The notes under the pieces are model-generated. The model worked only from the letters and a program-made list of their open reading frames with translations. It did no database searches and was not told the origin of the DNA. The position numbers and the translations under genes are program-made. Positions 1 to 8,633 of a DNA stretch of 64,000 bases are shown piece by piece (the stretch's first letter is position 1; each line of letters opens with the position of its first letter). Origin of the DNA: Pampus argenteus (taxonomy: Eukaryota > Chordata > Actinopteri > Scombriformes > Stromateidae); the NCBI GenBank assembly GCA_036937835.1, contig CM072878.1, positions 4,612,001-4,676,000 on the forward strand, written 5' to 3'.

Positions 1-178
1 ACATTTGTAAAAATAGCTTTATCTCAGCGAGAGAAGGCCAAAACTGACAACTACTGTTTTTCTCAAACAAGGAGCAATATTTTGTATCAAAACCATGTTT
101 GCCATCAACAAGTAACTGATTTCTAATGATTATGAGCAAAAAACTCACTTCTGAGAGCTTCCTGCAGCTTTTACTGTA
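1..178 (+). repeat. Long monomer, class A (type example)
   Basis: This 178-bp monomer defines class A. It has 'tttatctcagcgagagaagg' in the 30-bp module, 'gtat' at positions 84-87 and 'tatgagc' at 131-137. This copy also carries 'tctcaaac' where most have 'tcttaaac', a marker shared with 7269, 10831, 13203, 15101, 16999, 20412, 21272 and others. Compared with class B, three module bases (positions 21, 26 and 37) differ, and each breaks a pair of the class B inverted repeat. The next monomer starts at 179. Confidence 0.95.
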
Positions 179-356
179 ACATTTGTAAAAATAGCTTTCT
201 CTCGGCGAGAGAAGCCCAAAACTGACAACTAATGTTTTTCTTAAACAAGGAGCAATATTTTCAATCAAAACCATGTTTGCCATCAACAAGTAACTGATTT
301 CTAATGATTATGAGCAAAAAACTCACTTCTGAGAGCTTCCTGCAGCTTTTACTGTA
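179..356 (+). repeat. Long monomer, class B (type example)
   Basis: This 178-bp monomer defines class B. It has 'ctttctctcggcgagagaag' in the module and 'caat' at positions 84-87. Class B monomers differ further at positions 53-55: 'aatg' here, 'actg' or 'atag' elsewhere. These subtypes mark fixed slots in the higher-order units; the 'aatg' subtype recurs at 11009, 20590, 24864, 26734 and in the second 34-kb copy. Class B usually follows an A-class or short monomer. Confidence 0.95.
194..215 (+). other. Imperfect inverted repeat (hairpin) in the class B module
   Basis: Monomer positions 16-37 form an almost perfect dyad. The left arm 'gctttctctcg' pairs with the right arm 'cgagagaagc' around a central g, with one bulged t (position 18). 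As a single-strand hairpin this is about 9 bp with a 3-base loop. The same element is present in every class B monomer. Class A carries changes at positions 21, 26 and 37, each inside a pair, and class Lc (for example 2047) only the position-21 change. Short monomers lack the element. Whether it forms a structure or binds a protein is unknown. Confidence 0.85.
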
Positions 357-534
357 ACATTTGTAAAAATAGCTTTATCTCAGCGAGAGAAGGCCACAAC
401 TGACAACTACTGTTTTTCTTAAACAAGGAGCAATATTTTGTATCAAAACCATGTTTGCCATCAACAAGTAACTGATTTCTAATGATTACGAGCAAAAAAC
501 TCACTTCTGAGAGCTTCCTGCAGCTTTTACTGTA
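357..534 (+). repeat. Long monomer, class A-prime
   Basis: This is a class A monomer with 'ggccacaactg' instead of 'ggccaaaactg' (position 41 a to c) and usually 'tacgagc' instead of 'tatgagc'. The first change interrupts the AAAA run that flanks the module on the right. The second adds a CpG outside the module. Some copies also have 'tttaccatc' for 'tttgccatc' (4538, 6587, 10149, 24004, 33529). Another subtype has 'attttttatc' and 'taggagc' and opens each 1898-bp unit (13559, 15457, 57350, 59248, 61146, 63044). Confidence 0.93.
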
Positions 535-712
535 ACATTTGTAAAAATAGCTTTCTCTCGGCGAGAGAAGCCCAAAACTGACAACTATAGTTTTTCTTAA
601 ACAAGGAGCAATATTTTCAATCAAAACCATGTTTGCCATCAACAAGTAACTGATTTCTAATGATTAGGAGCAAAAAACTCACTTCTGAGAGCTTCCTGCA
701 GCTTTTACTGTA

Positions 713-860
713 ACATTTGTAAAAACTGACAACTACTGTTTTTCTTAAACAAGGAGCAATATTTTGTATCAAAACCATGTTTGCCATCAACAAGTAACTG
801 ATTTCTAATGATTATGAGCAAAAAACTCACTTCTGAGAGCTTCCTGCAGCTTTTACTGTA
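713..860 (+). repeat. Short 148-bp monomer (type example)
   Basis: This monomer matches the long form except that 30 bp (positions 14-43, hairpin included) are absent: 'gtaaaaa' joins directly to 'ctgac'. Short monomers start at 713, 1217, 1543, 2759, 3085, 3411, 3915, 4063, 4212, 5428, 5932, 6261, 7121, 7981, 8307, 8634, 9494, 9823, 10683, 11543, 12047, 12373, 13055, 13915, 14953, 15813, 16851, 17711, 18037, 18364, 19224, 20264, 21124, 22162, 22489, 23349, 23678, 24538, 25398, 25902, 26586, 27268, 27772, 28455, 29137, 29997, 30323, 30649, 31687, 32014, 32874, 33203 and 34063. The first 33 recur at +34210. Further ones are at 55838, 56164, 56846, 57706, 58744, 59604, 60642, 61502, 62540 and 63400. 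Those I checked carry the class A 'gtat' marker. Confidence 0.95.
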
Positions 861-2046
861 ACATTTGTAAAAATAGCTTTCTCTCGGCGAGAGAAGCCCA
901 AAACTGACAACTACTGTTTTTCTTAAACAAGGAGCAATATTTTCAATCAAAACCATGTTTGCCATCAACAAGTAACTGATTTCTAATGATTATGAGCAAA
1001 AAACTCACTTCTGAGAGCTTCCTGCAGCTTTTACTGTAACATTTGTAAAAATAGCTTTATCTCAGCGAGAGAAGGCCAAAACTGACAACTACTGTTTTTC
1101 TTAAACAAGGAGCAATATTTTGTATCAAAACCATGTTTGCCATCAACAAGTAACTGATTTCTAATGATTAGGAGCAAAAAACTCACTTCTGAGAGCTTCC
1201 TGCAGCTTTTACTGTAACATTTGTAAAAACTGACAACTACTGTTTTTCTTAAACAAGGAGCAATATTTTGTATCAAAACCATGTTTGCCATCAACAAGTA
1301 ACTGATTTCTAATGATTAGGAGCAAAAAACTCACTTCTGAGAGCTTCCTGCAGCTTTTACTGTAACATTTGTAAAAATAGCTTTATCTCAGCGAGAGAAG
1401 GCCAAAACTGACAACTACTGTTTTTCTTAAACAAGGAGCAATATTTTCAATCAAAACCATGTTTGCCATCAACAAGTAACTGATTTCTAATGATTAGGAG
1501 CAAAAAACTCACTTCTGAGAGCTTCCTGCAGCTTTTACTGTAACATTTGTAAAAATTGACAACTACTGTTTTTCTTAAACAAGGAGCAATATTTTGTATC
1601 AAAACCATGTTTGCCATCAACAAGTAACTGATTTCTAATGATTATGAGCAAAAAACTCACTTCTGAGAGCTTCCTGCAGCTTTTACTGTAACATTTGTAA
1701 AAATAGCTTTCTCTCGGCGAGAGAAGCCCAAAACTGACAACTATAGTTTTTCTTAAACAAGGAGCAATATTTTCAATCAAAACCATGTTTGCCATCAACA
1801 AGTAACTGATTTCTAATGATTATGAGCAAAAAACTCACTTCTGAGAGCTTCCTGCAGCTTTTACTGTAACATGTGTAAAAATAGCTTTATCTCAGCGAGA
1901 GAAGGCCAAAACTGACAACTACTGTTTTTCTTAAACAAGGAGCAACATTTTGTATCAAAACCATGTTTGCCATCAACAAGTAACTGATTTTTAATGATTA
2001 GGAGCAAAAAACTTACTTCTGAGAGCTTCCTGCAGCTTTTACTGTA

Positions 2047-2224
2047 ACATTTGTAAAAATAGCTTTATCTCGGCGAGAGAAGCCCAAAACTGACAACTAC
2101 TGTTTTTTTTAAACAAGGAGCAATATTTTCAATCAAAACCATGTTTGCCATCAACAAGTAACTGATTTCTAATGATTAGGAGCAAAAAACTCACTTCTGA
2201 GAGCTTCCTGCAGCTTTTAATGTA
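2047..2224 (+). repeat. Long monomer, class Lc (intermediate module)
   Basis: The module reads 'ttatctcggcgagagaagcc', like class B except for a at position 21 as in class A. Related Lc monomers with 'aagaagc' for 'aaggagc' sit at 3559, 8782, 12521, 14063, 15961, 18512, 22637, 32162 and their later copies. This is either an evolutionary intermediate between the two module types or a short conversion product. Confidence 0.85.
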
Positions 2225-2402
2225 ACATTTGTAAAAATAGCTTTCTCTCGGCGAGAGAAGCCCAAAACTGACAACTATAGTTTTTCTTAAACAAGGAGCA
2301 ATATTTTCAATCAAAACCATGTTTGCCATCAACAAGTAACTGATTTCAAATGATTAGGAGCAAAAAACTCACTTCTGAGAGCTTCCTGCAGCTTTTACTG
2401 TA

Positions 2403-2580
2403 ACATTTATGAAAATAGCTTTCTCTCGGCGAGAGAAGCCCAAAACTGACAACTATAGTTTTTCTTAAACAAGGAGCAATATTTTCAATCAAAACCATGT
2501 TTGCCATCAACAAGTAACTGATTTCTAATGATTAGGAGCAAAAAACTCACTTCTGAGAGCTTCCTGCAGCTTTTACTGTA
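2403..2580 (+). repeat. Class B monomer with 'atttatgaaaa' start
   Basis: The usual 'atttgtaaaaa' is changed to 'atttatgaaaa' at monomer positions 4-14. The marker recurs at 9138, 12877, 14419, 18868, 22993, 32518, 36613, 43348, 47087, 48629, 53078, 56668, 58210, 62006 and 63904. It occupies one fixed slot of the higher-order unit, right after the 'tttcaaatg' monomer. At 16317, 50527 and 60108 the same slot has the ordinary 'gtaaaaa' form, giving two subtypes of the 1898-bp unit. Confidence 0.88.
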
Positions 2581-3914
2581 ACATTTGTAAAAATAGCTTT
2601 ATCTCAGCGAGAGAAGGCCAAAACTGACAACTACTGTTTTTCTTAAACAAGGAGCAATATTTTCAATCAAAACCATGTTTGCCATCAACAAGTAACTGAT
2701 TTCTAATGATTAGGAGCAAAAAACTCACTTCTGAGAGCTTCCTGCAGCTTTTACTGTAACATTTGTAAAAATTGACAACTACTGTTTTTCTTAAACAAGG
2801 AGCAATATTTTGTATCAAAACCATGTTTGCCATCAACAAGTAACTGATTTCTAATGATTATGAGCAAAAAACTCACTTCTGAGAGCTTCCTGCAGCTTTT
2901 ACTGTAACATTTGTAAAAATAGCTTTATCTCGGCGAGAGAAGCCCAAAACTGACAACTACTGTTTTTCTTAAACAAGGAGGAATATTTTCAATCAAAACC
3001 ATGTTTGCCATCAACAAGTAACTGATTTCTAATGATTATGAGCAAAAAACTCACTTCTGAGAGCTTCCTGCAGCTTTTACTGTAACATTTGTAAAAACTG
3101 ACAACTACTGTTTTTCTTAAACAAGGAGCAATATTTTGTATCAAAACCATGTTTGCCATCAACAAGTAACTGATTTCTAATGATTAGGAGCAAAAAACTC
3201 ACTTCTGAGAGCTTCCTGCAGCTTTTACTGTAACATTTGTAAAAATAGCTTTCTCTCGGCGAGAGAAGCCCAAAACTGACAACTATAGTTTTTCTTAAAC
3301 AAGGAGCAATATTTTCAATCAAAACCATGTTTGCCATCAACAAGTAACTGATTTCTAATGATTATGAGCAAAAAACTCACTTCTGAGAGCTTCCTGCAGC
3401 TTTTACTGTAACATTTGTAAAAACTGACAACTACTGTTTTTCTTAAACAAGGAGCAATATTTTGTATCAAAACCATGTTTGCCATCAACAAGTAACTGAT
3501 TTCTAATGATTATGAGCAAAAAACTCACTTCTGAGAGCTTCCTGCAGCTTTTACTGTAACATTTGTAAAAATAGCTTTATCTCGGCGAGAGAAGCCCAAA
3601 ACTGACAACTACTGTTTTTCTTAAACAAGAAGCAATATTTTCAATCAAAACCATGTTTGCCATCAACAAGTAACTGATTTCTAATGATTAGGAGCAAAAA
3701 ACTCACTTCTGAGAGCTTCCTGCAGCTTTTACTGTAACATTTGTAAAAATAGCTTTCTCTCGGCGAGAGAAGCCCAAAACTGACAACTATAGTTTTTCTT
3801 AAACAAGGAGCAATATTTTCAATCAAAACCATGTTTGCCATCAACAAGTAACTGATTTCAAATGATTATGAGCAAAAAACTCACTTCTGAGAGCTTCCTG
3901 CAGCTTTTACTGTA

Positions 3915-4359
3915 ACATTTGTAAAAACTGACAACTACTGTTTTTCTTAAACAAGGAGCAATATTTTGTATCAAAACCATGTTTGCCATCAACAAGTAAC
4001 TGATTTCTAATGATTATGAGCAAAAAACTCACTTCTGAGAGCTTCCTGCAGCTTTTACTGTAACATTTGTAAAAACTGACAACTACTGTTTTTCTTAAAC
4101 AATGAGCAATATTTTGTATCAAAACCATGTTTGCCATCAACAAGTAAACTGATTTCTAATGATTAGGAGCAAAAAACTCACTTCTGAGAGCTTCCTGCAG
4201 CTTTTACTGTAACATTTGTAAAAACTGACAACTACTGTTTTTCTTAAACAAGGAGCAATATTTTGTATCAAAACCATGTTTGCCATCAACAAGTAACTGA
4301 TTTCTAATGATTAGGAGCAAAAAACTCACTTCTGAGAGCTTCCTGCAGCTTTTACTGTA
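3915..4359 (+). repeat. Run of three consecutive short monomers
   Basis: Short monomers start at 3915, 4063 and 4212. The middle one is 149 bp because of an extra a in 'aagtaaactg'. It also has 'aacaatgagc', two markers otherwise found on module-bearing monomers (6081, 9643, 23498, 26406, 28276, 33023). This is the only triple-short run apart from its duplicate at about 38125-38569. Elsewhere short monomers are separated by at least one long one. Confidence 0.92.
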
Positions 4360-5931
4360 ACATTTGTAAAAATAGCTTTCTCTCGGCGAGAGAAGCCCAA
4401 AACTGACAACTATAGTTTTTCTTAAACAAGGAGCAATATTTTCAATCAAAACCATGTTTGCCATCAACAAGTAACTGATTTCTAATGATTATGAGCAAAA
4501 AACTCACTTCTGAGAGCTTCCTGCAGCTTTTACTGTAACATTTGTAAAAATAGCTTTATCTCAGCGAGAGAAGGCCACAACTGACAACTACTGTTTTTCT
4601 TAAACAAGGAGCAATATTTTGTATCAAAACCATGTTTACCATCAACAAGTAACTGATTTCTAATGATTACGAGCAAAAAACTCACTTCTGAGAGCTTCCT
4701 GCAGCTTTTACTGTAACATTTGTAAAAATAGCTTTCTCTCGGCGAGAGAAGCCCAAAACTGACAACTATAGTTTTTCTTAAACAAGGAGCAATATTTTCA
4801 ATCAAAACCATGTTTGCCATCAACAAGTAACTGATTTCTAATGATTATGAGCAAAAAACTCACTTCTGAGAGCTTCCTGCAGCTTTTACTGTAACATTTG
4901 TAAAAATAGCTTTCTCTCGGCGAGAGAAGCCCAAAACTGACAACTACTGTTTTTCTTAAACAAGGAGCAATATTTTCAATCAAAACCATGTTTACCATCA
5001 ACAAGTAACTGATTTCTAATGATTATGAGCAAAAAACTCACTTCTGAGAGCTTCCTGCAGCTTTTACTGTAACATTTGTAAAAATAGCTTTATCTCAGCG
5101 AGAGAAGGCCACAACTGACAACTACTGTTTTTCTTAAACAAGGAGCAATATTTTGTATCAAAACCATGTTTGCCATCAACAAGTAACTGATTTCTAATGA
5201 TTACGAGCAAAAAACTCACTTCTGAGAGCTTCCTGCAGCTTTTACTGTAACATTTGTAAAAATAGCTTTCTCTCGGCGAGAGAAGCCCAAAACTGACAAC
5301 TATAGTTTTTCTTAAACAAGGAGCAATATTTTCAATCAAAACCATGTTTGCCATCAACAAGTAACTGATTTCTAATGATTAGGAGCAAAAAACTCACTTC
5401 TGAGAGCTTCCTGCAGCTTTTACTGTAACATTTGTAAAAACTGACAACTACTGTTTTTCTTAAACAAGGAGCAATATTTTGTATCAAAACCATGTTTGCC
5501 ATCAACAAGTAACTGATTTCTAATGATTATGAGCAAAAAACTCACTTCTGAGAGCTTCCTGCAGCTTTTACTGTAACATTTGTAAAAATAGCTTTCTCTC
5601 GGCGAGAGAAGCCCAAAACTGACAACTACTGTTTTTCTTAAACAAGGAGCAATATTTTCAATCAAAACCATGTTTGCCATCAACAAGTAACTGATTTCTA
5701 ATGATTATGAGCAAAAAACTCACTTCTGAGAGCTTCCTGCAGCTTTTACTGTAACATTTGTAAAAATAGCTTTATCTCAGCGAGAGAAGGCCAAAACTGA
5801 CAACTACTGTTTTTCTTAAACAAGGAGCAATATTTTGTATCAAAACCATGTTTGCCATCAACAAGTAACTGATTTCTAATGATTATGAGCAAAAAACTCA
5901 CTTCTGAGAGCTTCCTGCAGCTTTTACTGTA

Positions 5932-7624
5932 ACATTTGTAAAAACTGACAACTACTGTTTTTCTTAAACAAGGAGCAATATTTTGTATCAAAACCATGTT
6001 TGCCATCAACAAGTAACTGATTTCTAATGATTATGAGCAAAAAACTCACTTTCTGAGAGCTTCCTGCAGCTTTTACTGTAACATTTGTAAAAAATAGCTT
6101 TATCTCGGCGAGAGAAGCCCAAAACTGACAACTACTGTTTTTCTTAAACAATGAGCAATATTTTGTATCAAAACCATGTTTGCCATCAACAAGTAAACTG
6201 ATTTCTAATGATTAGGAGCAAAAAACTCACTTCTGAGAGCTTCCTGCAGCTTTTACTGTAACATTTGTAAAAACTGACAACTACTGTTTTTCTTAAACAA
6301 GGAGCAATATTTTGTATCAAAACCATGTTTGCCATCAACAAGTAACTGATTTCTAATGATTAGGAGCAAAAAACTCACTTCTGAGAGCTTCCTGCAGCTT
6401 TTACTGTAACATTTGTAAAAATAGCTTTCTCTCGGCGAGAGAAGCCCAAAACTGACAACTATAGTTTTTCTTAAACAAGGAGCAATATTTTCAATCAAAA
6501 CCATGTTTGCCATCAACAAGTAACTGATTTCTAATGATTATGAGCAAAAAACTCACTTCTGAGAGCTTCCTGCAGCTTTTACTGTAACATTTGTAAAAAT
6601 AGCTTTATCTCAGCGAGAGAAGGCCACAACTGACAACTACTGTTTTTCTTAAACAAGGAGCAATATTTTGTATCAAAACCATGTTTACCATCAACAAGTA
6701 ACTGATTTCTAATGATTACGAGCAAAAAACTCACTTCTGAGAGCTTCCTGCAGCTTTTACTGTAACATTTGTAAAAATAGCTTTCTCTCGGCGAGAGAAG
6801 CCCAAAACTGACAACTATAGTTTTTCTTAAACAAGGAGCAATATTTTCAATCAAAACCATGTTTGCCATCAACAAGTAACTGATTTCTAATGATTATGAG
6901 CAAAAAACTCACTTCTGAGAGCTTCCTGCAGCTTTTACTGTAACATTTGTAAAAATAGCTTTCTCTCGGCGAGAGAAGCCCAAAACTGACAACTACTGTT
7001 TTTCTTAAACAAGGAGCAATATTTTCAATCAAAACCATGTTTGCCATCAACAAGTAACTGATTTCTAATGATTAGGAGCAAAAAACTCACTTCTGAGAGC
7101 TTCCTGCAGCTTTTACTGTAACATTTGTAAAAACTGACAACTACTGTTTTTCTTAAACAAGGAGCAATATTTTGTATCAAAACCATGTTTGCCATCAACA
7201 AGTAACTGATTTCTAATGATTATGAGCAAAAAACTCACTTCTGAGAGCTTCCTGCAGCTTTTACTGTAACATTTGTAAAAATAGCTTTATCTCAGCGAGA
7301 GAAGGCCAAAACTGACAACTACTGTTTTTCTCAAACAAGGAGCAATATTTTGTATCAAAACCATGTTTGCCATCAACAAGTAACTGATTTCTAATGATTA
7401 TGAGCAAAAAACTCACTTCTGAGAGCTTCCTGCAGCTTTTACTGTAACATTTGTAAAAATAGCTTTCTCTCGGCGAGAGAAGCCCAAAACTGACAACTAC
7501 TGTTTTTCTTAAACAAGGAGCAATATTTTCAATCAAAACCATGTTTGCCATCAACAAGTAACTGATTTCTAATGATTATGAGCAAAAAACTCACTTCTGA
7601 GAGCTTCCTGCAGCTTTTACTGTA
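5932..7624. repeat. Array block matching 9494-11186 (offset 3562)
   Basis: The block starts with the linked pair of a 149-bp short monomer (extra t in 'cactttctgag', 5932) and a 180-bp long monomer (extra a in 'gtaaaaaatag' and in 'aagtaaactg', 6081). It continues S, B, A-prime, B, B, S, A, B. The same order and markers run from 9494 to 11186. One visible difference is that the monomer at 7447 is B of the 'actg' subtype while 11009 is 'aatg'. Confidence 0.88.
6081..6260 (+). repeat. 180-bp long monomer with two inserted bases
   Basis: An Lc-type monomer with six a's before the module ('gtaaaaaatagc'), 'aacaatgagc', and an extra a in 'aagtaaactg'. It recurs at 9643, 23498, 26406 and 33023, and at 28276 with a compensating t loss ('tttttctaaac'). 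It often follows a short monomer with 'cactttctgag' (5932, 9494, 23349, 32874). The combined markers make it a good tracer of block duplication. Confidence 0.9.
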
Positions 7625-8454
7625 ACATTTGTAAAAATAGCTTTATCTCAGCGAGAGAAGGCCACAACTGACAACTACTGTTTTTCTTAAACAAGGAGCA
7701 ATATTTTGTATCAAAACCATGTTTGCCATCAACAAGTAACTGATTTCTAATGATTACGAGCAAAAAACTCACTTCTGAGAGCTTCCTGCAGCTTTTACTG
7801 TAACATTTGTAAAAATAGCTTTCTCTCGGCGAGAGAAGCCCAAAACTGACAACTATAGTTTTTCTTAAACAAGGAGCAATATTTTCAATCAAAACCATGT
7901 TTGCCATCAACAAGTAACTGATTTCTAATGATTAGGAGCAAAAAACTCACTTCTGAGAGCTTCCTGCAGCTTTTACTGTAACATTTGTAAAAACTGACAA
8001 CTACTGTTTTTCTTAAACAAGGAGCAATATTTTGTATCAAAACCATGTTTGCCATCAACAAGTAACTGATTTCTAATGATTATGAGCAAAAAACTCACTT
8101 CTGAGAGCTTCCTGCAGCTTTTACTGTAACATTTGTAAAAATAGCTTTATCTCAGCGAGAGAAGGCCAAAACTGACAACTACTGTTTTTCTTAAACAAGG
8201 AGCAATATTTTGTATCAAAACCATGTTTGCCATCAACAAGTAACTGATTTCTAATGATTATGAGCAAAAAACTCACTTCTGAGAGCTTCCTGCAGCTTTT
8301 ACTGTAACATTTGTAAAAACTGACAACTACTGTTTTTCTTAAACAAGGAGCAATATTTTGTATCAAAACCATGTTTGCCATCAACAAGTAACTGATTTCT
8401 AATGATTAGGAGCAAAAAACTCACTTCTGAGAGCTTCCTGCAGCTTTTACTGTA

Positions 8455-8633
8455 ACATTTGTAAAAAATAGCTTTCTCTCGGCGAGAGAAGCCCAAAACT
8501 GACAACTATAGTTTTTCTTAAACAAGGAGCAATATTTTCAATCAAAACCATGTTTGCCATCAACAAGTAACTGATTTCTAATGATTATGAGCAAAAAACT
8601 CACTTCTGAGAGCTTCCTGCAGCTTTTACTGTA
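8455..8633 (+). repeat. 179-bp class B monomer with A6 tract
   Basis: A class B monomer ('ttctctcgg', 'atag', 'caat') with one extra a in 'gtaaaaaatagc'. The same monomer, each time between two short monomers, is at 18185, 22310, 31835, 42665 and 52395. It marks the same slot of the ~9.6-kb super-unit. Confidence 0.9.

Larger units (their letters stand above)
1..1364. repeat. Array block matching 10831-12194
   Basis: Eight monomers in the order A, B, A-prime, B, S, B, A, S (S = short). The same order with the same subtype markers ('tctcaaac', 'aatg', 'tacgagc') occurs at 10831-12194 (offset 10830), at 24686-26000, and as the start of the second 34-kb copy at 34211. After 1365 the blocks diverge: an A-type module here against a class B module at 12195. 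The left end of this block lies outside the window. Confidence 0.88.
1365..5931. repeat. Most diverged block of the array
   Basis: This stretch holds monomers with private changes not seen elsewhere except in its copy at +34210. Examples are 'acatgtgtaa' (1869), 'agcaacattt' (about 1935), 'aacttactt' (about 2012), 'tgtttttttt' (about 2101), 'cttttaatgtaac' (about 2216), 'ggaggaatatt' (about 2979) and short monomers with 'aaaaattgac' (1543, 2759). Around 1365 and 2581 class A modules are joined to class B 'caat' halves, which suggests recombinant monomers. Monomer order does not follow the 9.7-kb unit until about 3500. The part 4212 to about 5000 resembles 6261 to about 7050 (offset 2049). Confidence 0.8.

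Noticed and set aside
116..137. Hammerhead ribozyme, as found in some satellites
   Set aside because: The 'ctgattt' here lacks the CTGANGA core, and no matching GAAA-stem arrangement is visible on either strand.
150..170. Loose resemblance of 'ttctgagagctt' to a block of the Arabidopsis 180-bp centromere satellite
   Set aside because: Only a short match recalled from memory, with the rest of the monomer not alignable by eye. Too weak to assign Brassicaceae; a database search with the 178-bp consensus would decide.
194..215. Module dyad as a CENP-B box or a rho-independent terminator
   Set aside because: The sequence does not fit the CENP-B box pattern as I know it (core TTCG and CGGG elements missing). 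There is no gene upstream and no strict T-run after the stem on either strand.
1543..1690. Bacterial -35-like 'ttgaca' in the short monomers with 'aaaaattgac'
   Set aside because: A single-base variant inside a eukaryote-type satellite, with no -10 element at proper spacing and no gene downstream.
713..4359. CRISPR-like repeat-spacer layout
   Set aside because: There are no unique spacers. The whole 148/178-bp unit repeats with high identity.
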